Below, piece after piece: positions 48,999 through 60,230 of a stretch of 64,000 bases of DNA. Position numbers and translations under genes: made by a program. The number at the start of each line of letters is the position of its first letter. The stretch's first letter is position 1. Source of the DNA: Lepturacanthus savala (Eukaryota; Chordata; Actinopteri; Scombriformes; Trichiuridae); assembly GCA_030544235.1 (NCBI GenBank), contig CM060471.1, positions 6,714,348-6,778,347 on the forward strand, given 5' to 3'. Under the pieces are notes generated by a model. That model worked only from the letters and a program-made list of their open reading frames with translations. It was not told the origin of the DNA and made no database searches.

Positions 48999-49232
48999 AT
49001 GGATTACACTGCATATCTGGGCCGCTGCCTGCTGTGTTTTTTCATCGCCATCTTCATGGATGCGGCAGGCATCATCCTCTTCTTCGTGGGCGTCTTCGCT
49101 CCCTTCAGCTTCTGGGATTTCCTCGTCTTCACGGGGCCCGTCATCATCTTCCTAAGCCTGATGTTCTGGATCTTCTGGTATCTGGGAAACCTGGAGTCGC
49201 CCGAGGAAGACGAGATAGTACTCTTCCCCTAA
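48999..49232 (+). CDS. TMEM238-like two-pass membrane protein, 77 aa
   Basis: A short member of the TMEM238 family, corresponding to TMEM238L-type proteins; molecular function unknown. The first membrane segment is about residues 11-34 (contains FMDAAGIILFF) and the second about 42-62, ending FWIFWYLGN. They are separated by a very short APFSFWDF loop. The shared DAAG and WY-x-GN signatures align it with the 179-aa tmem238 product. It lacks the long hydrophilic tail and ends in an acidic stretch, ESPEEDEIVLFP. The ATG sits in a strong Kozak context (ACCATGG), and an in-frame TGA lies one codon upstream (48993-48995), so the start is well fixed and the protein is complete in one exon. An AATAAA at 49333-49338 could serve as polyadenylation signal. 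It is tandem and co-oriented with tmem238. Confidence 0.85.
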   Translation: MDYTAYLGRCLLCFFIAIFMDAAGIILFFVGVFAPFSFWDFLVFTGPVIIFLSLMFWIFWYLGNLESPEEDEIVLFP

Positions 49233-50189
49233 TGAGATCCCCGGCTTCTTCATTTGCAGAACAAAGGGCTTTTCTGACGACCGGTGCTGGTGAAGTAAAA
49301 ACCAAAGCTGCAGCTACAGCTGCAGATCTACAAATAAAAAAGCGATGGATTAATCCGCACACCCAAAGAGGTGCGGTGCGAAGATCTGAATTCTGAATAC
49401 TTTTTTTTAGAAGATGTTAGTTTTTATGTCAAATCAGGTGAATTCAGGACTTTTTCCTGATTTGTTTTGGCACATTTTTCTTTTTTGGACGTTTTAACTC
49501 AGACATGAAAACCCTTGCACATAATATTTGCACATTCTTGCTACATTTGCACCTGGATAACGCTGTTACTACCTTTCTTTTTCATTTTTTTTTCAATTGA
49601 TTTTTTAAGGCTCCTTCTCAACTATTTCTGTTGTTGTGGCGCATTTTTCCATTCTGAAATGTGAGTAATGCTCAGTCAACCCATCCTGCAGAAAACCAGT
49701 CAAACTGGGTCCATTAAGCTACTGGGGCAGGGAGTGCTCTCATTTTACAAGAATGGCTGAGTGTGAGGAGGAAGAAGGAGGGGGAGGAAACGTTTCCCAT
49801 CATCATGAAACATCATAACGACATAAAAATATGTTGGAAGCCAACTTTTGCAGGTTGATTGTGCAGATTTAGCCGTGATGTGCCCGCATGTGTCTCTGAG
49901 CGTGATCTCAGCGCGAAGTATGTGGAACAGCTGGTTTCTGTTGCTGAAGCAGACACTCCCTGACACTGTTTGCTGATATTTAAACTTCAACACTGACCAC
50001 TGGAATACGTCTTCGACAAGAACACAATGGCGAAAACAAAAGAAACAAGGCTGTATTCAAGAAAAAGTTTGACTCTCGATTGCTTTTGGATAAGTGTCTT
50101 TGCCCCAAACCATATTTACTCTCCTCTGCTTTTCAAAAGCTGCTGTGTTTTCAAGGAGTGAACCCAAACACACACACACACACACATGT
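49233..50189. other. 3' flank of the TMEM238-like gene
   Basis: Contains a possible 3'-UTR with AATAAA at 49333. Nothing else is recognised. A CA tract lies at 50169-50186. Confidence 0.4.
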
Positions 50190-50209
50190 AATAATATATA
50201 TTATATATT

Positions 50210-50975
50210 GCCTTCCAATTACCCTTTAGTCCTTAACTCAGGATGATATTAACAGATATGCTGAACTCTGTGCCATGTATGATAATATTGTGTCAGCTCT
50301 TAATGCTTCCAATAAGCCATTTTATAATCAGAATAACAATGTGTATGATAATTAACCCTGGATGAAATGATTTTGTAGCAGAACCAAGAGGAAGACTCAA
50401 GAGGCCTCGACAGGGACCATTGTCAGGAGATAAAATACTAAGCAATGCAAGGTTTGAATGTAGTCTCCCATTCATTAAAATAAAGACAATACAATACAGT
50501 CATGTCCTTTATGATGTGGAAAGAAATCAGGGTTGAGAATAACCCTTCAGAGAAACCTCTTCATCATCTAACATTGATGAGGCCCAGAAAAATTTGCTGA
50601 GCAGCTGCATGAGCATTATTTTAATCTACTTAACATAATAAAATGTTGATCTGTGTTGATAACCATGGTGTGAATGTCTCCTGGTTATTGAGTGTAGCAC
50701 TGCACAACATCTAAAAGTGTGTGAGTCGTAGATTCTATCCTCCTGTGTTTAACAGGTCTCGTGGTTCAGGAGATCCTTCCATTAGCTCAATGATGCTACC
50801 TGTCATTCAGGACAAGGCTGGTAAACTGAGTAGCAGGGATAACTATAGACCTATTGCTCTTGTCATTATCATATCCAAAGTGCTGGAAAGGATATCGCTA
50901 ATGAGATTAGAAATGTTTGTTCTCAACGATAATCAGTTTGGATTTGAGAGACAAATGAAAGGACAATTATACTAA
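50210..50975 (+). pseudogene. Non-LTR retrotransposon fragment (reverse transcriptase start)
   Basis: The plus-strand frame ending at 50975 contains the N-terminal reverse transcriptase motif region: a PVIQDKAGKLSSRDNYRPIAL segment followed by SKVLERI and then DNQFGF. That order, xxK..xxxNYRPIxLxxxxSKxxExI..QxGF, is diagnostic of jockey/Rex/L2-type LINEs. Upstream sequence at 50340-50450 translates with stops into a linker-like PWMK segment. The catalytic FxDD region is absent, so it is a dead fragment. Confidence 0.7.
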
Positions 50976-51224
50976 ATAAAACTGCTCATTAGAGGTGTTG
51001 CTAAGTACATTCTTAAAATATTGGTAATGATATGCCCATCAGAAAATGCACATAAACAGTAATGTTATAAGAGCCCCATTTATTTTTAGCAAGGGTGTTG
51101 TCAAGGTGGGTACTTGTCTTCAGTCTGGTTGAAAGTAGAGTATATATGAATGATCTATGAAAGCATCTGAATATGTGCAACACACATCTGTCATCACTGA
51201 TCATATGGATGAGATGACCTGTTA
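50976..51224. other. Non-coding, nothing recognised
   Basis: Short spacer between the LINE fragment and a Tc1-like element. Confidence 0.4.
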
Positions 51225-51505
51225 CAGCTCTGGAAAAAAATAAGAGACCACTGCATTTTGTTTTTCTGAAATCAGTATCTCTACATGTATTCCAGCCATT
51301 CCATTCCAGCGTCTGTCGAATTCTAACACATGAACACCTCATTCTGCTTAAAGAGGAACCAGGAGTGGAATAAAGTCACCCAAGAACAATGGTAAAGACT
51401 GTGGAGAACATGAAAGCTGTGATAAAAAAAATATATTGGTTATTGCACCAAATATTGATTTCTGAGCTCTTCTTAAGTGTAAACATTAGTATTATGTCAT
51501 TTTAA
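51225..51505. mobile_element. Tc1-like non-autonomous element, copy 2
   Basis: Begins TA|CAGCTCTGG and continues AAGAGACCACTGCA. It is the reverse complement of the distal two-thirds of the element at 4243-4740 and shares the same internal junction. The other terminus is missing after about 51505. No transposase. Confidence 0.7.
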
Positions 51506-54032
51506 AATAAATTTTATTCAGTTAAAAACTTGAAATGAGAGAATATCATCCAAGAGACACCATGAATCTGGAGCTGAAAAGCGAAAGAGGGAAAAAGAGA
51601 AAGACGACAAACTTGCATCCCTTTCTGGTAAGTCTGTGTTATACCGTGTTTGTTTTGCTAACACAGCGTTATGTGATAAACTCGACAAGCTAGGCTAGGT
51701 TAGCCCAACTGTAAACAGGTTTGGACAGAGAATAAAATTCAGCTGTAGCATCTTTTCTCTGCTCCGTCGTTGGGGATAACTCCCAGTCTGTCCTGGTAGT
51801 GAGGAGGAGGAGGGGAGGGGGCGGTGGTTGGGGGATGATTTTACATCTGGCCACAGTGTTGTAGAAGGTGTGTTAAAGTCGTGGGTAGTGCAAAAAAAAT
51901 GTTTGGCCACCTTTGGTCATTCACAAAATGCCACTATTGTTTTGTTTAATGTGTAGGATTAGAATATCATCCACAACTGAAAGCCTTCCCTTGGAGGCAG
52001 TTTATTTATTTGTTATTGTGTTGTTGCTCTCTCTGATTTATTATTTAACATACAGTATATTATTGTATAATAAAAAGTAAATTTTTTGATATCTACATGT
52101 CTATATAAAACTTATTTTCAATTGTAAATTTCATGAGCTTCCAGGAGTTTGGTGGGGCGCGGGCGGGGGGGGGCTCCCTACAAGCTGAGCTTAGGGCCTC
52201 CAAAACCTTAGCAGCGGCCCTGTTGTATATGGTTTTAGTGTGTGTTTTTTTTCTTGTTCGTCTCTTGTCTTGTGTGTTGGTCCTTGACTTCAAATCAAAT
52301 CAAGTCAAACCAGATCAGGTCAATTTTGACAATTGCAATTTTGTAAATTTTGCTTTTTTGAGGAAACAAACTTCTGAATTGCATTAATGAACCATGCCAT
52401 GTCATTTTATTCTGCTGTGGTGTTTGTGCTTTATAAGGCAATGAGGTGAAAATTAAACTTGTGATTGAGATTTTACACAAAATAATATTTATATTTCAAT
52501 ATTATCTTTTGTTTTCCTTGTGTTCTCTTTTTTTCTGTTAAAAAAGTTCTACATAAATAAAGTGTATTATTATTATAAAAAACATATGATATACTTTTCA
52601 TAATTATTTACACAGTACTATGGTATAACTAGTTATCTAACTAAAATATTCCATATTAGTGAAGTAAAACAATACAATAAAATGCTCTCACAAGTGTTTG
52701 TTAGTGATTAAAACAATAATAAAAATCATAATTTAACATTATAAAATAATAATAATAAGTTAATGAAGTATTTCAAAATCACAGAAACAATAAAAACACA
52801 ATTAAGAGTACACATCAAACAAACATTTACAAAACAGTGCAGTACATGATACTAAAATAAAAAGTAATTAAAGGAAAATTTGAGGAAATTTAAAAAATAT
52901 AAAAATTACAGCAACAGTCAGTCATCTGATATTTTCGGGAAGTTCCAAATTCAGCACCACTGTCCTCCATGCAAAGTATTTTGAAATGTACCAGCCGTGC
53001 TTTACTAATTCATAAGTGCGTCCACGCTGCTCAAACATCTCTCAAAAGAATTACTTGGACATGTGATTCTGAGGCGTCACAATTTGTGTCTCGGGGAGGG
53101 TTTCAGTTTTCACCTCACACCTATGACTTATCTTTCCATTACCTGTTGCCAGCCTGCTGAGCGGCCGAGCACTCACACACACACACACATAACACACACA
53201 CACACACACACCTGCCCTGGTCGACTGAACATGACACTGTTTGACTCTGTTGCAGCGACAAAGGGAACAAAGGGGATTAAGTTCTGCGAGATGCGTCCAT
53301 GCAGTGTTTGGTTGTCGTGGTTCCTGCCAGCATTTCACACACCAGCTCAGGCCTGTGATGGTATTTCAGTCCAGCAGGGAGAGAAAAATACTCATTTGTC
53401 CTGCACAAAGTTGTACAACTTAAAAACTGCAGGACCAATGAGTAAATAAAAGTAAAATATCTCAACACAGTTCCCAGCCTGTTTTGCTTGTGCCCCTCTT
53501 TACAAAAAGCCACAAGTGTGTCACCAAAGACACATTTCCACTGTGGAAGTCTCAGATGGTTTCAAAATATTTTACTCATAAAGTTTTGTCTTCATAGTGT
53601 GTCTACAAATTAGACAAAAGATCCAAACAAATGTTGGTGATGTTCATGTTTAAGTACATTATACTTAAAATGAAATATTCTAGATTTTTACTTCAGTACA
53701 ACAGTAAATGGAACAATGTGTAATAGACTATTTTTGCATCAATTGGGGTTTGTATGGGAAATTGAAATCCTTAAAAAAGTAGGAATTGTAATAGTATTTT
53801 CAAGGCTTGAAAGGTGCTTGCATTAAGTGCTTAAAACTGCAACTGCATTATTGCTGGGTCAGTGACTTAAACCTTTGTTGTGTTTCCTGTGCAGGCTTTC
53901 CTCTCTTTTTTATGTACAGTATATGTGAATATATTCACAGACCTACATTAATTTACCACAGCTGTAAGATCCTGGAAAAGCTTGAAAATTCTTGAAAAGC
54001 GAATTTGATTAAAGAAAAGATATAGAAACCTT
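51506..54032. other. Non-coding, nothing firmly recognised
   Basis: Contains GA/GGAGG-rich patches at 51800-51835, a G-run at 52164-52172, AT-rich low complexity at 52480-52920 and an interrupted CA microsatellite at 53173-53212. The 128-codon plus-strand frame at 53063-53449 depends on the CA tract and is not protein-like. Confidence 0.4.
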
Positions 54033-54790
54033 GATTAATGCATGTACTTCTACCATATTAAAGTATCTGGATACTTGTTTAACTACTGCCTTCTGAAATG
54101 TGAGTGTATGGAAATATTCAAGCGAGGTACAACAATAGTTTAATTCTCAAAAGGTGCTTTAGTAGAACCTGAGTACTTGTACTTAGTAACTTTACAACAC
54201 TGGTAAATCTCTGAATCCTTCTGGTGCTTTTCAACCACACAAAGCAGCTGAAACCTTTGCTGTTAGCAGGCCTGTTATTTCTCAGGATTAGTTTTATTAG
54301 ACAGGTTTTGTTCTTTGACATATCAGGTGTCAGTTGTGCCAGTTATTATCCCACAGGTTCCACCCTCATCACAGCTTTACAGGTACATCCAGTCTGTAAA
54401 GACTGATGGAATTCTGTTTTCTCTCCACATTCAAATTCCATTGCTGAACTGTTCAGTTGTGTTCCTGTAAATTAAAATCGTATTTATCCCACTGAAGATG
54501 TGTGAGTTTAACTTAATGAGCTGAAAACTGCCCCAAAACACCTTCATTAATATGGTTTCCATGGCAATTTGTTGTCAGGTCTGCATGGACATCAGTAACA
54601 TTCCAATAAAAATCACACTTGAAAAGGTTCATTCTTTTACTTTGTATGAAGTGTTTAAACTATTATATCAGTATTTTCCCTGCAGGACTATAGTGTGATG
54701 TATCATTGACTACAGACGTACCTGCAGGTCAACAGCCAAACAGCAGGCGGCAGCATTGGTCTGATCATTTACTTATGGACTCCTCTTGTT
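54033..54790. repeat. Local duplication, upstream unit
   Basis: Collinear and highly similar to 58288-59105, offset about 4244-4255 bp. The identity includes long runs such as the stretch from TTTACAACACTGGTAAATC onward and the GTCAACAGCCAAACAGCAGG block near 54728. It lies about 1.1 kb before the intact TRIM gene, just as its partner lies about 1.1 kb before the TRIM pseudogene. Confidence 0.85.
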
Positions 54791-55527
54791 ATTACTTTCC
54801 AATACAGTGCCCCTTGGAATTATGTATTCTGATAGAAAAGTGGAAGCTTAAGTAGGTTTTTCATTTTTGGGCAAATGAGGGTGTGTTTTATTGTATCAGT
54901 TCAGTATCATACGTATCAGTTTTGAAATTGTGATTATAGGCCAAGTAAAACCAGACTTTTTTTTTTTTCTGTATAGTCTAACAACCTGGGCATATTATTG
55001 TTATATCTGTTTATAAATAAATAAGTTTAGGTCTATATTCTGTTCTGTTAGGTAACAATACATTACTTTGGCTTCACAGTCATAGGTGCAGGAAGAAACG
55101 GGACAATGGAGGTTTGAATTATAACTATAAAGTGCTGGGAAGCAAAACGAGGAGGAACTGTGATATAGAGCTTTACACTGTAGCTGCGTTGCTGCAGGAT
55201 CGTACTGTGATATGTAAGGCTATGTGACTTTACCTTTTATTTATTTATTTTTTGGCATAGACACTTTTACTATACTGTAACTAGATGGAAAGTAATGGGA
55301 CAGAGAGAGGGACACATGCAGCAAAAGATGCAGCTAGTAACTCAAAATATCAAATAAACGTAGTGAAGTAGAAAGTACAATATTTCCCTGTGAAACATAG
55401 GAGCATCAAATGGAAATACTCAAAGTAAAATTAGCTCATATTTGTACTTAAGTGCAGCTTAATGGTATATATGAATATATTATATATTCCTCATTGTAAA
55501 GGATCTATCAAAAGTAATATAACAAAA

Positions 55528-55531
<4 letters not shown>
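54791..55531. other. Non-coding between duplication and TRIM gene
   Basis: AT-rich, no exon recognised. It may contain the TRIM promoter and 5' exon, which I cannot place. Confidence 0.35.

Positions 55532-55622
<91 letters not shown>
55532..55622. repeat. (AT)n microsatellite
   Basis: About 45 AT units, ending some 255 bp before the TRIM start codon. Confidence 0.95.
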
Positions 55623-55624
<2 letters not shown>

Positions 55625-55764
55625 TGTATATACACACAAATAAATTACAGGTAAAATTATTACTTGGAAAATCCAAAAAGAACATAAATATTAACCGCAA
55701 TAAATACTTTGAGTGTTTTATTCATTTTATACAAATACTTCCTTGTTCCCTCCCCACCCAACAG

Positions 55765-55845
55765 ATGGCGTGTAGGAAGCCGTCTGCCTCCATTCACTGC
55801 AGGAACAGATCAGAGATCAAACCAGTTTCATTTCTCAGAAAGTGA
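55765..55845 (+). promoter_or_regulatory. Possible short upstream ORF in the TRIM leader
   Basis: A good splice acceptor (TTCCCTCCCCACCCAACAG, ending 55764) precedes an ATG that opens 26 codons and closes at 55845, 31 bp before the TRIM ATG. If the leader exon starts here, this frame would precede the main one and could lower its translation. The Kozak context is weak (C at -3). No homology is known. Confidence 0.3.
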
Positions 55846-55876
55846 AACTGGACAGTCACTGCCACTGAGAGCTGTA

Positions 55877-57544
55877 ATGGAGCAGCATGGAGATAAACTG
55901 GACGGAGCAAAGTTCTGCTGTTCCATCTGTCTGGATCTACTGAAGGATCCAATGACTATTCCCTGTGGACACAGCTACTGCCTGAGCTGTATTAAAGGCT
56001 TCTGGGATGGAGAGGATCAGAAGAAGATCTACAGCTGCCCTCAGTGCAGACAGGCCTTCACACCGAGGCCTGTCCTGGTGAAAAGCACCATGTTAGCAGA
56101 TCTAGTGGAGGAGCTGAAGAAGACTGGACTCCAAGCTGCTGCCGCCGATGATCTCTGCTATGCTGGACCTGAAGATGTGTCCTGTGATGTTTGTACTGGT
56201 AGAAAGCTGAAAGCTCTAAAGTCCTGTCTGGTGTGTTTGGCTTCTTACTGTGAGAATCACCTCCAGCCTCATTATGCTGCAGCTCCTTTAAAGAAACACA
56301 AGCTGGTGGAGCCCTCAGAGAAGCTCCAGGAGAACATCTGCTCTCGTCATGATGAGGTGATGAAGATGTTCTGTCGTACTGATCAGCAGATTATCTGTTA
56401 TCTCTGCTCTGTGGATGAACATAAAGGCCACGACACAGTCTCAGCTGCAGCAGAAAGGACTGAGAGGCAGAAAGAGATGGAGGGGAGTCGACAGAACATC
56501 CAGCAGAGGATCCAGGACAGAGAGAAAGACGTGAAGCTGCTTCAACAGCAGCTGGAGGACATCAGTCGCTCTGCTGATAAAGCAGTGGAGGAGAGTGAGA
56601 AGATCTTCACTGAGCTGATCCTTCTCCTCCAGAAAAGAAGTTCTGACATGAAGCAGCAGATCAGATCCCAGCAGCAAACTGAAGTGAGTGGAGTCAAAGA
56701 CTTTCAGGAGAAGCTGCAGCAGGAGATCAGAGAACTGAAGAGGAAAGATACTGAACTGAAACTGCTGTCACACACAGAGGATAACAACCAGTTCCTACAC
56801 AGCTACCCCTCACTATCACAACTTAGTGAAGGTACGTCCAACATCAAGATCCGTCCTCTGAGACGCTTTGAGGATGTGACAGCAGCTGTGTCAGAGCTCA
56901 AAGATAAAATACAGGACATCATGAAGGACACGTGGACAAACATCTCACTGGCCATAACTGATGCAGAACCCAAGACCAGAGCAGAGTTCTTAAGATATTC
57001 ACGTAAAATCACTCTGGATCCAAACACAGCAAACACACGTCTGTTATTATCTAAAGGAAACAGAAAAGCAGCAAACATGGATCATCTACACTGTTATTCT
57101 AGTCACCCAGACAGATTCACTGGGAGTGTTCAGGTCCTGAGTAGAGAGAGTCTGACTGGACGTTGTTACTGGGAGGTGGAGATGGAGAGGGAGTTGGAGG
57201 ACTGGCGGTTTAAAGTTGGTGTAGCAGTAGCATACAAGAATATCAACAGAAAAGGGGGTTCAGATGAATGTAAATTTGGACATAATGACAAATCCTGGGC
57301 TTTATATCGTTACACTGACAAATATGAATTCATGTTCAACAAGATGAAAACTCCCATCTCAGGTCCTGGTTCCTCCAGAATCGGAGTGTACCTGGATCAC
57401 AGAGCAGGACTTCTGTCCTTCTACAGAGTCTCTAAGACCATGACTCTCCTCCACAGAGTCCAGACCACGTTCACTCAGCCCCTCTATGCTGGAGTTCGAC
57501 CTTCTTATCATGGAACCACAGCTGAGTTCTGTAAAGTGAAATAG
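55877..57544 (+). CDS. FinTRIM/TRIM16-like E3 ubiquitin ligase, RING-B-box-coiled coil-PRY/SPRY, 555 aa
   Basis: Probable E3 ubiquitin ligase of the large fish-expanded TRIM group, many of whose members act in innate antiviral responses; the substrate is unknown. The RING is complete: C15, C18, C30, H32, C35, C38, C54, C57. A B-box1-like cluster spans about 103-132. B-box2 follows at 155-185 (C155, H158, C166, D169, C174, C177, H182, H185). A Glu/Gln/Lys-rich coiled coil runs about 190-330. PRY starts near 378 (LDPNTANT) and SPRY runs from about 425 to 555 (LTGRCYWEVE, DKSWALY, GVYLDHRAGLLSFY, TQPLYAG). The whole protein lies in one uninterrupted exon. The frame is open upstream to 55709 but without another ATG; the ATG at 55877 gives the family-typical N-terminus with G at -3 and +4. 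The stop is TAG and an AATAAA lies at 58188-58193. A wrecked copy lies 4.35 kb downstream. The exact orthologue is uncertain. Confidence 0.92.
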   Translation: MEQHGDKLDGAKFCCSICLDLLKDPMTIPCGHSYCLSCIKGFWDGEDQKKIYSCPQCRQAFTPRPVLVKSTMLADLVEELKKTGLQAAAADDLCYAGPEDVSCDVCTGRKLKALKSCLVCLASYCENHLQPHYAAAPLKKHKLVEPSEKLQENICSRHDEVMKMFCRTDQQIICYLCSVDEHKGHDTVSAAAERTERQKEMEGSRQNIQQRIQDREKDVKLLQQQLEDISRSADKAVEESEKIFTELILLLQKRSSDMKQQIRSQQQTEVSGVKDFQEKLQQEIRELKRKDTELKLLSHTEDNNQFLHSYPSLSQLSEGTSNIKIRPLRRFEDVTAAVSELKDKIQDIMKDTWTNISLAITDAEPKTRAEFLRYSRKITLDPNTANTRLLLSKGNRKAANMDHLHCYSSHPDRFTGSVQVLSRESLTGRCYWEVEMERELEDWRFKVGVAVAYKNINRKGGSDECKFGHNDKSWALYRYTDKYEFMFNKMKTPISGPGSSRIGVYLDHRAGLLSFYRVSKTMTLLHRVQTTFTQPLYAGVRPSYHGTTAEFCKVK

Positions 57545-58210
57545 ACAGAAGTCATGTCAGGCTTCTTGTGTCAGATTCTTCATGTTAGGTCTTTGTTGTT
57601 TCTCAGAGATCAGCTGTCAATCAAATTGTGACTGTCCACACATTTTTACAATTTTTTTCATTAGTTGATGTTGTGAGTTTCTGTAGATGTCTCTTGTTTC
57701 CTGTGTTTTATCTATGGAGGCTCTCACTGCTCATGACCATGTTTTAACCTTCAAGTGAAATTATAAACTTCTCTTGTTCTAAATATTAGTTTAATAATTT
57801 TATTGATGTGTTTGTGTGTTGTTTCTCTTTACTTCATCATAGTAAACAGAGAAAACAGCAGAACTTCCTTTAGACATATTTAGCTTTTATCACTTTTTAA
57901 ATTCATGAAGAAATGTGTATAAACTGTAATTATCATGATATTAATAATTTATTATGCTCTTGTATTCTGACATTCTAGGTTAAACAAACTGATTATGTGA
58001 TGATGTGAATCTGTGCCTGAAATCATTGAACATTACAGTTTATGTGTGTGTAATTATGATTAAATATTCATTCATATATAGCATCAATATTGGAATGTCA
58101 TTTTGGGATGTGATTCATGTTGTTATTTCTACATTTGTCTGTGAAAGTGAACTTCATTCTTTCCAATCATTGATGTATTATGTGACTAATAAATGGAATA
58201 ACAATATGAT
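57545..58210 (+). other. Probable 3'-UTR of the TRIM gene
   Basis: AT-rich sequence without repeats follows the stop codon. The first good polyadenylation signal is AATAAA at 58188-58193, which would give a 3'-UTR of about 660 bp. Confidence 0.5.
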
Positions 58211-58287
58211 ATGAATGGAATTGTATTACTGATACATTCATGTGTAAGTAACATCAATCAATCAATTCCCATCAGTTACTTTAAGTT

Positions 58288-59105
58288 GATTAATGCATCT
58301 ACTTCTACTCCAGCAAAGTATCTGGGTACTTATTTAACTACTGTCTTCTGAATTGTGAGTCTACGAAATACTCAATAATGTACAAATACCTCAAATGGTG
58401 CTTTAGTAGAACCTGAGTACTTGTACCTAGTAACTTTACAACACTGGTAAATCTCTGAATCCTTCTGGTGCTTTTCAACCACACAGATCAGCTGAAACCT
58501 GTCAAATGGATGTTAGCAGGCCTGTTATTTCTCAGGATTAGTTTTATTAGACAGGTTTTGTTCTTTGACATATCAGGTGTCAGTTGTGCCAGTTATTATC
58601 CCACAGGTTCCACCCTCATCACAGCTTTACAGGTACATCCAGTCTGTAAAGACTGATGGAATTCTGTTTTCTCTCCACATTCAAATTCCATTGCTGAACT
58701 GTTCAGTTGTGTTCCTGTAAATTAAAATCGTATTTATCCCACTGAAGATGTGTGAATTTAACTTAATGAGCTGAAAACTGCCCCAAAACACCTTCATTAA
58801 TATGGTTTCCATGGCAATTTGTTATCAGGTCTGCATGGATCCAAGAACACCCCATAACATGTAGACCAGTAAAATTCCAATAAAATCACACTTGAAAAAG
58901 GTTCATTCTTTTACTTTGTATGAAGTGTTTAAACTATTACATCTAATAGAAGTTGTCTTATTCTTACTGAGATATCAGATATCAGTATTTTCCCTGCAGG
59001 ACTATAGTGTGATGTATCATTGACTACAGACGTACCTGCAGGTCAACAGCCAAACAGCAGGCGGCAGCATTGGTCCGATCATTTACTTATGGACTACTCT
59101 TATTA
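58288..59105. repeat. Local duplication, downstream unit
   Basis: Partner of 54033-54790. It carries small insertions relative to the upstream unit, for example extra sequence near 58845-58870 and 58940-58980. It marks the left part of the duplicated unit that ends in the TRIM pseudogene. Confidence 0.85.
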
Positions 59106-60081
59106 TTAGTTATACTATCATCCCCTCATGATATAATAGGTGTATTATTGTACAGAGAAAGAGAAGGTTAGGATCCTTCTTCAGTTGCTTTTCACCCACA
59201 TCAGTTAAAAAGTCATTGACTTTTTATGAAGGTTAAACCCTCAACAATCTCTCTCTCTCTGATGTTGTCATGTCCAGAAATAGTAAAATACTATTGTCTT
59301 AAAATACTAATTTACAAGTAAAAGTCGAAATTCAAAATGTTACTAAAGTAAAAGTACAGTAGTATTATCAGCAAAAGAAAATGTAAATCATGAAATGTAA
59401 AATACTCGTTATAGCTCCTTTTTTAGAGTTTTATATAATTATAGTAATACAATCATTTGTTTTTAATGTTGTAGTTGATCAATGTGGAGCCAAATATATA
59501 TTTGGGTAGATGACTAATAATACTGTAGTAGTTAATAATAACAATAATAATAATAATAATACCCTTTATTTAAATAGAAGTGTAGCCTAGCATCTGTGTC
59601 AAAGAATTATAATACCTAAATAAAATATATTGTGTAAAACCTCAATCTGAATAGTAACTAGTAACTAGAAATATAAAATAAATGTAAAGGAGAAAGTAGA
59701 ATATGCTGCAGAAACTTTTTGTCAGATGTAACCTCTTTTGCCTCTAAACGTTTTACATAGTTTGATTTCAATAAATGTTCAAATGATCTAATATTTAGCT
59801 AAAAACAAAGATTAGAGGAAAAAGTCCAAAAAGTGAGATTTGAGAATCAGAACCTCTTTGTTCTTCTTTGCTGCTGACACTTCGGAGGGGCCTGACCCCT
59901 AGGTTGGGAACCACTGAGCTAAACTAGTGGTCTATATGAAGCAGAATTAACCAATCAAATCACTAATCAAATACTAATCTAATATAACTAATCAAATATA
60001 CAAATATGGGTCAGAGGGACAAAACAAGTACTTTTACTTTAGGAATTCAAGTATAATTTTCTGCTAATACTTGCTTGTCAG

Positions 60082-60126
<45 letters not shown>

Positions 60127-60230
60127 TTCACATATATATACAGTACTTGTGTTTATATATTTATTAATTTAAGTGAAACTATGTGAGATGTTCTAAGGGA
60201 ATTGTTCTTTAGTTGAACACATTCAGAAGA
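59106..60230. other. Non-coding between duplication and TRIM pseudogene
   Basis: AT-rich, with an ATA-type low-complexity tract near 59525-59560 and a (GT)n tract at 60086-60124. The sequence near 59885-59925 (GGCCTGACCCCTAGG, TTGGGAACCACTG) is the terminus of a hAT-type element whose other end I could not find. Confidence 0.45.

Noticed and set aside
55709..55876. N-terminal extension of the TRIM frame by 56 codons
   Set aside because: The frame is open but contains no ATG before 55877, and a likely splice acceptor at 55764 lies inside it. The protein family starts at the MEQHGDKLDG-type N-terminus.
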